Source: Pseudomonadota bacterium
Lineage (GTDB): Bacteria; Pseudomonadota; Gammaproteobacteria; Burkholderiales; Burkholderiaceae_C
DNA length: 6,422 nt
NCBI GenBank assembly: GCA_030918015.1
Contig: JAUPTP010000142.1
Span: 1-6,422 of the forward strand
Direction: 5' to 3'
Both the position numbers and the translations under genes were made by a program. The notes below the pieces were generated by a model, which was not told the DNA's origin, made no database searches, and worked only from the letters and a program-made list of their open reading frames with translations. This document shows positions 1-6,307 of the stretch, in pieces (positions within the stretch are counted from its first letter, which is position 1; every line of letters starts with the position of its first letter).

Positions 1-1
1 G

Positions 2-739
<738 letters not shown>

Positions 740-761
740 TCGGCCCGGAGCGCTTGCCGAG

Positions 762-1520
762 ATGCGTGCCGACCAGATGCTGGTGAGCCGCGGCCTGGCG
801 CCGACGCGCTCGGCCGCGCAGCGGCTGATCGCCCAGGGCGCCGTGCGCTGGCTCGGGGCCCGGGGCTGGAGCGTGCCGCGCAAGGCCGGCGACGAGCTGC
901 CCGAGGGCTGCGAGATCGAGATCACCGACGACGCCGAGCTGCGCTGGGTGTCGCGCGGGGGCCTGAAGCTCGACGGCGCGCTGGCGGCGACCGGGCTGGC
1001 GGTGGCCGGCCGGGTCGCGCTCGACGTCGGCCAGAGCACCGGCGGCTTCACCGACGTGCTGCTGGCGCGCGGCGCCGCGCGGGTGGTCGGCCTCGATGTC
1101 GGCCACGGCCAGCTGCACCCGCGGCTGCGCGCGGACGCCCGGGTCACCGCGCTGGAGGGCGTCAACGCGCGCCATCTGGTGGCGGCCGATCTGGGCGCGG
1201 CGTGTCCGGCCGAGGGCTTCGGCTTCATCACCGGCGACCTGTCCTTCATCTCGCTGGCGCTGGTGCTGCCGGCGCTGGCGCCGCTGCTGGCTCCGGCCGG
1301 CGACCTGCTGATGCTGGTCAAGCCGCAGTTCGAGCTGCAGCCCGGCGACATCGGCAAGGGCGGACTGGTGAAGGACACGGCCGCGCTGGCGCGGGTCGAG
1401 CCCAAGCTGCGCGAGGCCGCGGCCGGCTGCGGCCTGGCGGTGGCGGCCTGGCTCGACAGCCCGGTGACCGGCGGCGACGGCAACCGCGAATTCCTGATGC
1501 ACGCGCGTCGCGCCGGCTGA
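762..1520 (+). CDS. tlyA: TlyA-family 23S/16S rRNA (cytidine-2'-O)-methyltransferase
   Basis: Protein of 252 residues, the usual TlyA length. TlyA proteins transfer a methyl group from SAM to ribose 2'-OH of rRNA cytidines (16S C1409 and 23S C1920 in mycobacteria); they were once annotated as hemolysin A. Residues 1-60 form an S4 RNA-binding domain (MRADQMLVSRGLAPTRSAAQ at its start). An FtsJ-like methyltransferase domain follows, with SRGGLKL (64-70), the SAM-binding loop LDVGQSTGGFTD (87-98), GDLSF (158-162), LVKPQFE (185-191) and GDGNREF near the end. The 2'-O-methyltransferase tetrad K-D-K-E is readable as K69, D159, K187 and E243, so the enzyme looks catalytically intact. The ATG at 762 puts the S4 domain at the N-terminus. 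GGAG at 747-750 lies 11 bases upstream, a rather long spacing. Which rRNA is modified cannot be told from sequence. The gene sits between ahcY and metF, probably in one transcript. Confidence 0.95.
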   Translation: MRADQMLVSRGLAPTRSAAQRLIAQGAVRWLGARGWSVPRKAGDELPEGCEIEITDDAELRWVSRGGLKLDGALAATGLAVAGRVALDVGQSTGGFTDVLLARGAARVVGLDVGHGQLHPRLRADARVTALEGVNARHLVAADLGAACPAEGFGFITGDLSFISLALVLPALAPLLAPAGDLLMLVKPQFELQPGDIGKGGLVKDTAALARVEPKLREAAAGCGLAVAAWLDSPVTGGDGNREFLMHARRAG

Positions 1521-1541
1521 CCGGCCGGTGGCGTCGCGCCG
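1505..1541 (+). repeat. Imperfect tandem duplication across the tlyA stop codon (11-bp direct repeat)
   Basis: GCGTCGCGCCG occurs at 1505-1515 and again at 1531-1541, a 26-base period. The first copy lies inside the last codons of tlyA and the second lies just after the stop codon. Between them is the perfect 10-bp palindrome ACCGGCCGGT (1520-1529). It may be a small duplication scar or chance in GC-rich DNA; no function is claimed. Confidence 0.5.
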
Positions 1542-1548
1542 ACGACCT

Positions 1549-1572
1549 CTTCTCCCGCTGGAGACTTCTCCC
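1549..1572 (+). promoter_or_regulatory. metF ribosome-binding site flanked by two anti-SD copies
   Basis: GGAG at 1560-1563 lies nine bases before the metF ATG at 1573, which is normal spacing and decides the start over the upstream in-frame GTG at 1528. CTTCTCCC occurs on both sides (1549-1556 and 1565-1572). The upstream copy can form TCTCC (1551-1555), loop CGCT, GGAGA (1560-1564). The downstream copy can form GGAG (1560-1563), loop ACTT, CTCC (1568-1571). The two short hairpins exclude each other and both would hide the ribosome-binding site. The pairing is seen in the sequence; a regulatory role is inference. Confidence 0.55.
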
Positions 1573-2442
1573 ATGACGACGACCCCCGCGGCCTCGCTGC
1601 CGCTGAGTCTCGAGTTCTTTCCGCCGAAGACGCCCGAGGGCACGGCCAGGCTGGCGCAGGTGCGCCGCGAGCTCTATGTGCTGGAGCCGCAGTTCTGCTC
1701 GGTGACCTATGGCGCCGGCGGCAGCACGCAGGACGGCACGATCGGCGCCGTCCAGGCCATTCTCGACGAGGGCCGCGAGGCGGCCTCGCACTTCACCTGC
1801 GTCGGCGCGACGCGCGAGTCGGTGCGCGAGCGCCTGGCGCAGTTCAAGGCGATGGGCCTGAAGCGCATCGTCGCGCTGCGCGGCGACCTGCCCAGCGGCT
1901 TCGGCCCGATGGGCGAGTTCCGCCACGCCAGCGACCTGGTGAGCTTCATCCGCGCCGAGACCGGCGACCACTTCCACATCGAGGTGGCGGCCTATCCCGA
2001 GATGCATCCGCAGGCGAAGTCGCCGCAGGCCGACCTGCAGGCCTTCGCGGCCAAGGCCCGCGCCGGTGCCGACTCGGCGATCACGCAGTTCTTCTTCAAC
2101 CCGGATGCCTATTTCCGCTTCGTCGAGGAGGCGCAGGCGCTGGGTGCGGACATCCCGGTGGTGCCCGGCATCATGCCGATCACCAACTCCAGCGGCATCC
2201 TGCGCTTCGCCGACACCTGCGGCGCCGAAGTGCCGCGCTGGATCCGCCTGCGCCTGCAGAGCTTCGGCGACGACAGCGCCTCGATCCGCGCCTTCGGCCT
2301 GGACGTGGTGGCCGACCTGTGCGAGCGGCTGCGCGCGCAAGGGGTGCCGGCGCTGCACTTCTACACGATGAATGCCAGCGCGACGGTGCTGGAGATCTGC
2401 CGCCGGCTGGGGCTCGCCCCCGCGTCGGCGGGGGCGCAGTGA
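1573..2442 (+). CDS. metF: 5,10-methylenetetrahydrofolate reductase
   Basis: FAD-dependent cytosolic reductase that uses NAD(P)H to convert 5,10-methylene-THF to 5-methyl-THF, the methyl donor for homocysteine remethylation to methionine. The 289 residues compare with about 275-300 for bacterial MetF. The beta/alpha-barrel motifs appear in order: LSLEFFPPKT with the conserved Glu at 14 (Glu28 in E. coli), SVTYGAGGST, IVALRGD with the catalytic-loop Asp at 105 (Asp120 in E. coli), HFHIEVAAYPEMHP, ITQFFF with Gln172 (Gln183 in E. coli), and VPGIMPITN (197-205). The C-terminal FYTMNASATVLEICRRLGL is typical. An in-frame GTG at 1528 would add 15 residues unlike the family, so the ATG with a good SD was chosen. 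The gene follows tlyA by 52 bases. Pairing with ahcY makes sense: AhcY releases homocysteine and MetF supplies the methyl group to recycle it. The last codons form a strong hairpin. Confidence 0.97.
   Translation: MTTTPAASLPLSLEFFPPKTPEGTARLAQVRRELYVLEPQFCSVTYGAGGSTQDGTIGAVQAILDEGREAASHFTCVGATRESVRERLAQFKAMGLKRIVALRGDLPSGFGPMGEFRHASDLVSFIRAETGDHFHIEVAAYPEMHPQAKSPQADLQAFAAKARAGADSAITQFFFNPDAYFRFVEEAQALGADIPVVPGIMPITNSSGILRFADTCGAEVPRWIRLRLQSFGDDSASIRAFGLDVVADLCERLRAQGVPALHFYTMNASATVLEICRRLGLAPASAGAQ
2415..2436 (+). other. GC-rich perfect hairpin inside the metF 3' end
   Basis: CGCCCCCGC (2415-2423), loop GTCG (2424-2427) and GCGGGGGCG (2428-2436) make a perfect 9-bp stem ending four bases before the stop codon. 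No T-tract follows, so it is not a standard intrinsic terminator. It could protect the mRNA 3' end, assist Rho-dependent termination, or be a mobile-type palindrome. The encoded tail (APASAGAQ) looks like dispensable filler. Confidence 0.6.
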
Positions 2443-2473
2443 CGCGTCCAGACGACAGCAGTCTTCAGGGCCT

Positions 2474-2487
2474 CTGACCCAGGTCAA
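2474..2487 (+). promoter_or_regulatory. Candidate FNR/ANR-type binding site upstream of ompW
   Basis: CTGACCCAGGTCAA contains TGACC-CA-GGTCA, an inverted repeat, and fits the FNR/ANR consensus TTGAT-N4-ATCAA in the invariant TGA and TCA cores. It differs at the first base and at the two innermost half-site bases. It is centred near 2480.5, about 142 bases before the ompW ATG. E. coli ompW is known to respond to FNR and oxygen, which makes the site plausible here. No matching -10 box is visible at class II spacing. Confidence 0.4.
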
Positions 2488-2574
2488 TCCGGCTGCACCG
2501 CGTCCGGCGACGGTCCGGCCGACTTGAGCCGCCGCAAGGGCGCGGCGGGCCGGGGCGGCTCCAATGGATCCATG

Positions 2575-2598
2575 CCCGGTGCCTTCACGGCGCCCGGG
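2575..2598 (+). other. Hairpin in the presumed ompW 5' leader
   Basis: CCCGG (2575-2579) pairs with CCGGG (2594-2598), and GCC (2581-2583) with GGC (2589-2591) around the loop TTCAC. There is an internal bulge of T2580 against GC 2592-2593. It ends 24 bases before the ompW start, leaving the GGAAA ribosome-binding region (2613-2617) free. It may stabilise the outer-membrane-protein mRNA; this is unproven. Confidence 0.35.
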
Positions 2599-2622
2599 TC
2601 TGAATCCTCACTGGAAACCGCC

Positions 2623-3228
2623 ATGAACAAGACCTGCCTTGCCCTCGCCGCCGTCGCCGCCCTCGTCGCCTCGCCGTTCGCCTCGGCCCAGACCGCCGCC
2701 GGCGACATCCTGGTGCGCGCCCGTGCCGTCAACCTCGCGCCGTCGAATCAGGACACGGTGCCCGGTCTGGCCGTGACCATCGACCACAAGACGCTGCCGG
2801 AAGTCGACTTCACCTACTTCATCACGCCGAACCTGGCCGCCGAGCTGATCCTGACCTATCCGCAGAAGCAGCAGGTCCGTGCGGATGGCACCCAGATCGG
2901 TACGCTCAAGCACCTGCCGCCGACCCTGACGCTGCAGTACCACTTCACCGGCCTGGGCCTGAACGGCCTGAAGCCCTACCTGGGCGCCGGCGTCAACTAC
3001 ACCCGCTTCTCGAACGTCGATCTGCCCGCGGGCCTGGACGTGGAGCGCAACAGCTTCGGCGGCGCGCTGCAGGCTGGCGTCGACTACATGATCGACAAGA
3101 ACTGGTCGCTGAACCTGGACGTCAAGAAGGTCTGGATCCGCACCGACCTGAGCGCGGCCGGCACCACGCTGGGCAAGGTCAAGGTCGACCCGGTGCTGGT
3201 CGGCGTGGGCGTCGGCTACAAGTTCTGA
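2623..3228 (+). CDS. ompW: OmpW-family outer-membrane beta-barrel protein
   Basis: Small eight-stranded outer-membrane barrel of 201 residues. The family is thought to form narrow hydrophobic channels; some members take part in stress, iron or oxygen responses or serve as colicin receptors. The N-terminus is a clear Sec signal peptide with Lys3, an Ala/Leu/Val core (residues 5-16) and probable cleavage after ASA at 22, before Gln23. The mature protein begins with QTAAGDILVRARAVNLAPS, matching the family's first strand. Later landmarks are the FITPNLAAELI region, HLPPTLTLQYHF, LKPYLGAGVNYT and a typical barrel end GVGVGYKF with C-terminal Phe, as the BAM complex prefers. The ATG at 2623 was chosen because an in-frame TTG at 2524 would put 33 unrelated residues before the signal peptide. 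A partial SD, GGAAA, lies five bases upstream. It is probably a single-gene transcript ending at 3300-3337. The exact substrate is unknown. Confidence 0.93.
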   Translation: MNKTCLALAAVAALVASPFASAQTAAGDILVRARAVNLAPSNQDTVPGLAVTIDHKTLPEVDFTYFITPNLAAELILTYPQKQQVRADGTQIGTLKHLPPTLTLQYHFTGLGLNGLKPYLGAGVNYTRFSNVDLPAGLDVERNSFGGALQAGVDYMIDKNWSLNLDVKKVWIRTDLSAAGTTLGKVKVDPVLVGVGVGYKF

Positions 3229-3251
3229 GCCGGAGCCTCGAAGGAGGGTGA

Positions 3252-3274
3252 CCGGGCGCACCCCAAGCGCCCGG
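3252..3274 (+). other. Perfect 8-bp hairpin downstream of ompW
   Basis: CCGGGCGC (3252-3259), loop ACCCCAA and GCGCCCGG (3267-3274) lie 24 bases after the ompW stop. It lacks a T-tract on either strand, so it may block 3' exonucleases or help Rho rather than terminate alone. A stronger terminator follows. Confidence 0.55.
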
Positions 3275-3299
3275 AGGGAAAGTGTCGGGGAGAGAGACC

Positions 3300-3337
3300 G
3301 CGGCCGTGGCAGGCAAGGGCCACGGCCGCTCCCTTTT
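3300..3337 (+). terminator. Intrinsic terminator of ompW, possibly bidirectional
   Basis: GCGGCCGTGGC (3300-3310), an 8-base loop, and GCCACGGCCGC (3319-3329) form a perfect 11-bp GC-rich stem, followed by TCCCTTTT (3330-3337). This is a good factor-independent terminator for ompW. Because the cyclo-ligase gene ends at 3365 on the other strand, the same stem would also appear in its transcript, followed there by a pyrimidine run (GGTCTCTCTCCCC) that is a weaker release signal. Confidence 0.8.
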
Positions 3338-3364
3338 GGGGCGGCGCTCTGTGGGGAGGGGCGA

Positions 3365-3961
3365 TCAGGCCTCGCGCGGCCAGACCGGGCCGTCCTCGGT
3401 CAGCATCGCGTCGAGCGGCACGTCATGCGGCTCGGCCTCGAGCCAGGGGATGAAGCCGTGGCCGTAGCCGATGCCGGCGGTGTAGGGCATCGGGTTCAGC
3501 GAGGCCAGCGTGCGGTCGTAGAAGCCGCCGCCGTAGCCCAGGCGCACGCCCTTCGGCCCGAAGCCGACGCAGGGCACCAGCAGCAGCTCGGGGTGGAACT
3601 CCTCGGTGTCCTTGGGCTTGAGGATGCCGTAGGCGTCCTCCTCCATCGGGCAGCCCGGGTACCAGACATGGAAGCGCAGCTGGCGGGTCTTCTTGTCGAT
3701 GACCGGCAGGCCGATGCGGCGCGAGGGGTCGGATTCGCTCCAGCGGTAGAGCGCCGGCAGCGCATCGAACTCGCCCTTGATCGACCAGAAGGCGCCGATC
3801 GTCTTCTCGGTGCGGGTCAGCAGCCAGACCATCAGCACCTCCTGCAGATGGACCGAGCGCTGGTGGCGGTCGCTCATCGACATCCGCTCGGCCTGGAGCT
3901 GCTTGCGCAGCACGGCCTTGTCGCGGGGCGGATCGGGCAGCTTGAAGGTCGACTGGGTCAT
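3365..3961 (-). CDS. fau: 5-formyltetrahydrofolate cyclo-ligase
   Basis: ATP-dependent cytosolic enzyme (5,10-methenyl-THF synthetase; E. coli fau/ygfA) that turns 5-formyl-THF into 5,10-methenyl-THF, returning a storage or inhibitory folate to the active pool. It has 198 residues, the usual size. Family features in order are the N-terminal basic helix DKAVLRKQLQAERMSMSD (14-31), FWSIKGEFD (58-66) with the conserved Glu64, IGLPVI (83-88), HPELLLVPCVGFG (123-135) and the nucleotide/substrate loop GVRLGYGGGFYDR (138-150). The frame stays open upstream to 4102, but those 47 residues are Pro/Arg-rich and unlike the family, so the ATG at 3961-3959 is preferred. It has no recognisable SD. The gene is convergent with ompW and divergent from the lytic transglycosylase, so it is probably its own transcription unit. 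Functionally it links to metF earlier in the window through folate one-carbon metabolism. Confidence 0.95.
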   Translation of the reverse strand: MTQSTFKLPDPPRDKAVLRKQLQAERMSMSDRHQRSVHLQEVLMVWLLTRTEKTIGAFWSIKGEFDALPALYRWSESDPSRRIGLPVIDKKTRQLRFHVWYPGCPMEEDAYGILKPKDTEEFHPELLLVPCVGFGPKGVRLGYGGGFYDRTLASLNPMPYTAGIGYGHGFIPWLEAEPHDVPLDAMLTEDGPVWPREA

Positions 3962-4008
3962 CGCGGGGCGGCAGCGGTGGCGTGGAGGGCGGGGCGGCAA
4001 TCCGCCCG

Positions 4009-4038
4009 ATTGTGCGGGGCTTTGAGGCGTCGCGGCAA
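4009..4038 (-). promoter_or_regulatory. Candidate sigma-70 promoter for the cyclo-ligase gene
   Basis: On the minus strand, TTGCCG (4038-4033) and CACAAT (4014-4009) are separated by 18 bases and each matches four of six consensus positions. Transcription would start near 4002, giving a leader of about 40 bases that opens with the GGGCGG/CCGCCC hairpin. Confidence 0.4.
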
Positions 4039-4112
4039 CCCGCGGCGCTGGCATGGCCCGCCGTGGCGCCGGCCGATCGGTCTGCGGTGCGGCACCCGTC
4101 ACGGGGCTGCCC

Positions 4113-4118
4113 TACACT
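4113..4118 (+). promoter_or_regulatory. Candidate -10 box for the lytic transglycosylase gene
   Basis: TACACT matches four of six positions of TATAAT, including the key TA and final T, and would start a leader of about 50 bases before the ATG at 4175. No convincing -35 box lies 16-18 bases upstream; an inverted repeat (4091-4111) covers that position instead, so an activator or repressor site is possible. Confidence 0.35.
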
Positions 4119-4174
4119 GGCCCGCATCGCATGCCGGATCCGTTTGCCGCCGGTCGCGTGCCGATCCAGACACC

Positions 4175-6259
4175 ATGAAACGACAGAATCTCGTCCGCCG
4201 GGGCTTGCCGGGCGCTGCGCTCGCGCTCCTGGCCTCCGTGACCTTGCCGCTGCTGCCGGCCGCCTGCACCGCGCAGAGTGCCTCGTCGCTGGCGCAGCGT
4301 GCGGAGGGCGGCGCCATCGTCGAGATGTCGGCCTCCACGCGCACGGCGGCGATGCGCGCGCTCGACGACCGTCTGGTCCAGGCGCGTGACGCCCTGCGCA
4401 AGCGCGACCGTGCCCGCCTGCGCGCACACCGCGATGCGCTGGTCGAGGCGGGCCATCCTCTGGCGCTGTGGGCCGACTACTGGGACATGAGCCTGCGCCT
4501 GTCGGAGCTGACGGCGCCCGAGTTCGCCGCCTTCGCGGCGCGCTGGCCCGGCAGCTATGTCGAGGACCGGCTGCGCAACGACTGGCTGCTCGAGCTGGGC
4601 CGCCGGCGCGACTGGCGCCAGTTCGCCGTCGAGCACCCGCGCTTTCGCATGAACGACGACCGCGAGGTCAGCTGCTACGCCCTGCTGCTGCGCCAGCAGG
4701 CGGGCGAGGACGTGCGGGCCGCCGCCCGCAGCGCCTGGTTCGCCCAGCGCGAGGGCGACGGGGGCTGCACGCGGCTGGCCGGCACGATGCTGGCCGCGGG
4801 CCAGTTCAGCGCGGCCGACGTGTGGCTCAAGGCCCGCCAGGCCGCGGAGGCCAAGCGCCCCGCCGCGGCCAGCCAGGCCCTGACGCTGCTGGGCGAGGAT
4901 CCGGCGGTGCTGACCGAGATCCTCGAGCAGCCCCTGCGCTTCCTGGCGAAGAAGGCGGACGCGGGCACCCGCCCGGGCATCGAGCTGACCCTGATGGCGC
5001 TGGCGCGGCTGGCCGCCACCGATCCGGCGCAGGCCGCCGCCGAGCTGCAGGGCCGCTGGCAGGCCCAGCTGCCGGCCGAGGCGCAGGCCTGGGCCTGGAA
5101 CGCGATCGCGCGCCAGGCGGCGATGAAGCTGATGCCCGAGGCCGATGGCTGGTTCCGCCGCGCCGGCCTGGGCGAGCGCGAGGTCGAGTGGAACGACGAG
5201 TCGCTGGCCTGGCGGGTCCGCGCCGCGCTGCGCAGCGACGACCCTGGCCGCTGGGGGCGGATCAGCGAGGCGATCGGCGCGATGAGCGCGTCCGCCCAGG
5301 CCGATGCCACCTGGATCTACTGGCGTGCGCGGGCGGTGCAGGCCGGCGCCGAGGGCGAGGCGCGGCGGGGCGCGGCGGCGGGGCTGCTCGAGCGCATCGC
5401 CGGGCAGCATCACTTCTACGGCCAGCTCGCGGCCGAGGAGCTGGGCCGGGCGCAGTCGCTGCCGCCCCGGCCCGCGCCCCTCACGGCCGAGGAGCGCGCC
5501 CAGGCGGTGCGCCACCCCGGCCTCGACCGCGCGATGGCGATGATCGAGCTGGGCCTGCGCAGCGAAGGCGTGCGCGAGTGGAACTTCTCGCTGCGGGAGA
5601 TGAGCGACCGCCAGCTGCTGGCCGCCGCCCAGCATGCCTGCGACAACGCGCTGTGGGACCGCTGCATCAGCACCAGCGAGCGCACCCGCGGCGAGATCGA
5701 CATGGCGCAGCGCTTCCCGACGCCGTTCCGCGAGGAGGTGCTGACGACCGCGCGCGAGGTGGGCGTCGATCCGGCCTATGTCTACGGGCTGATCCGCCAG
5801 GAGTCGCGCTTCGTCACCGATGCGCGCTCCGGGGTGGGGGCCTCCGGCCTGATGCAGGTGATGCCGGCGACCGCCCGCTGGACCGCCCGCCGGCTGGGCC
5901 TGCCCTACAGCGATGCCCAGATCACCGACCGGGCCACCAACCTGAAGCTGGGCACCGGCTACCTGAAGCTGGTGCTCGATGACCTGGGCGGCTCGCAGGC
6001 GCTGGCCGCGGCCGGCTACAACGCCGGCCCGAACCGGCCTCGCCGCTGGCGCGAGGGCCCGGTGATGGAGACCGCCGCCTGGGCCGAGAACATTCCGTTC
6101 ACCGAGACGCGCGACTATGTGAAGAAGGTGCTGTCGAATGCCAGCTACTACGGCGCGCTGCTGGCCGGGCGATCCCAGGTCCTGCTCAAGCCGCGCCTGC
6201 AGCCGGCCATCGGTCCGCGCCCGGCCGACGCGGTGGCCGAGAGCCGGTCGCTGCCCTGA
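4175..6259 (+). CDS. slt: Slt70-type soluble lytic murein transglycosylase
   Basis: Periplasmic enzyme that cleaves the MurNAc-GlcNAc bond of peptidoglycan non-hydrolytically, leaving 1,6-anhydroMurNAc, during wall turnover. It has 694 residues against about 645 for E. coli Slt70. Residues 1-34 are an export signal (KR, RR, then a Leu/Ala core). LLPAAC with Cys31 resembles a lipobox, but Pro at -3 is atypical. A long Ala/Leu-rich helical region (about 40-400) fits the ring-shaped superhelical domain. HHFYGQLAAEE (412-422) matches the linker-domain motif of Slt70. The catalytic lysozyme-like domain (about 525-665) shows RQESRF with catalytic Glu543, GLMQVMP (558-564) and AGYNAGP (613-619), so it looks active. 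The frame is open back to 3248, but that part is antisense to the cyclo-ligase gene; the ATG at 4175 directly precedes the signal peptide. No SD is visible. No terminator follows, so the next gene is probably co-transcribed. Confidence 0.95.
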   Translation: MKRQNLVRRGLPGAALALLASVTLPLLPAACTAQSASSLAQRAEGGAIVEMSASTRTAAMRALDDRLVQARDALRKRDRARLRAHRDALVEAGHPLALWADYWDMSLRLSELTAPEFAAFAARWPGSYVEDRLRNDWLLELGRRRDWRQFAVEHPRFRMNDDREVSCYALLLRQQAGEDVRAAARSAWFAQREGDGGCTRLAGTMLAAGQFSAADVWLKARQAAEAKRPAAASQALTLLGEDPAVLTEILEQPLRFLAKKADAGTRPGIELTLMALARLAATDPAQAAAELQGRWQAQLPAEAQAWAWNAIARQAAMKLMPEADGWFRRAGLGEREVEWNDESLAWRVRAALRSDDPGRWGRISEAIGAMSASAQADATWIYWRARAVQAGAEGEARRGAAAGLLERIAGQHHFYGQLAAEELGRAQSLPPRPAPLTAEERAQAVRHPGLDRAMAMIELGLRSEGVREWNFSLREMSDRQLLAAAQHACDNALWDRCISTSERTRGEIDMAQRFPTPFREEVLTTAREVGVDPAYVYGLIRQESRFVTDARSGVGASGLMQVMPATARWTARRLGLPYSDAQITDRATNLKLGTGYLKLVLDDLGGSQALAAAGYNAGPNRPRRWREGPVMETAAWAENIPFTETRDYVKKVLSNASYYGALLAGRSQVLLKPRLQPAIGPRPADAVAESRSLP

Positions 6260-6270
6260 CGGCCCTGCCC

Positions 6271-6300
6271 CCTGTTCCGACCTGTTCCGACCTGATTCCT
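6271..6300 (+). repeat. 10-bp tandem repeat between slt and the next gene
   Basis: CCTGTTCCGA occurs twice back to back (6271-6280 and 6281-6290), followed by a degenerate third unit CCTGATTCCT (6291-6300). The array fills most of the 48-base spacer and leaves seven bases before the next ATG, so no purine-rich SD is present there. Copy number may vary between strains; function is unknown. Confidence 0.7.
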
Positions 6301-6307
6301 TGACACC

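Larger units (their letters stand above)
2443..2622. promoter_or_regulatory. metF-ompW intergenic region, expected to carry the ompW promoter
   Basis: This 180-base gap has no supported gene. It holds an FNR/ANR-like palindrome (2474-2487), three copies of TCCGGC (2488, 2503 and 2514, the last two one helical turn apart), the 10-bp palindrome ATGGATCCAT (2564-2573) and a leader hairpin (2575-2598). I could not pick a convincing sigma-70 -35/-10 pair. Confidence 0.5.
3962..4174. promoter_or_regulatory. Divergent intergenic region between cyclo-ligase and lytic transglycosylase genes
   Basis: A 213-base spacer that must hold promoters for both divergent genes. It contains a 6-bp hairpin (GGGCGG 3992-3997, loop CAAT, CCGCCC 4002-4007) near the predicted cyclo-ligase transcript start. 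It also has an imperfect inverted repeat GGCA-CCCG-TCA-CGGG-(GC)-TGCC at 4091-4111, just upstream of the proposed slt -10 box. No coding region or recognisable 6S RNA was found. Confidence 0.5.

Noticed and set aside
1528..1572. In-frame GTG start adding 15 residues to MetF
   Set aside because: No SD, residues unlike the family, and a well-spaced GGAG before the ATG at 1573.
1318..2487. 389-codon minus-strand open frame opposite metF and the tlyA 3' end
   Set aside because: Low-complexity Arg/Ala/Gly-rich translation with no recognisable motif; the plus strand encodes convincing TlyA and MetF.
2564..2573. Perfect 10-bp palindrome ATGGATCCAT upstream of ompW
   Set aside because: Short, with no partner site or known regulator consensus; likely chance.
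2524..2622. In-frame TTG start adding 33 residues to OmpW
   Set aside because: It would bury the clear Sec signal peptide that begins at the ATG at 2623.
3282..3467. Small plus-strand ORF (61 codons) starting GTG with GGAGGG a few bases upstream
   Set aside because: It runs through the ompW terminator and then antisense to the cyclo-ligase 3' end; its Ser/Gly-rich translation resembles no family I know.
3248..4174. In-frame 5' extension of the lytic transglycosylase frame, giving a 1003-residue protein, with AAGGAGG right before a GTG at 3248
   Set aside because: The SD-like sequence touches the GTG with no spacer, the translated part is antisense to the well-supported cyclo-ligase gene, and the true signal peptide begins at 4175.
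3962..4174. Possible 6S RNA gene next to the cyclo-ligase gene, as in gammaproteobacteria (ssrS-ygfA)
   Set aside because: I could not see the long closing stem and central bubble of 6S RNA here. A covariance-model search with the Rfam 6S family would settle it.
4112..5635. 507-codon minus-strand open frame opposite slt
   Set aside because: Long stop-free antisense frames are expected in GC-rich coding DNA; the translation is Arg/Gly/Ala/Gln-rich without motifs, while the plus strand has clear Slt domains.
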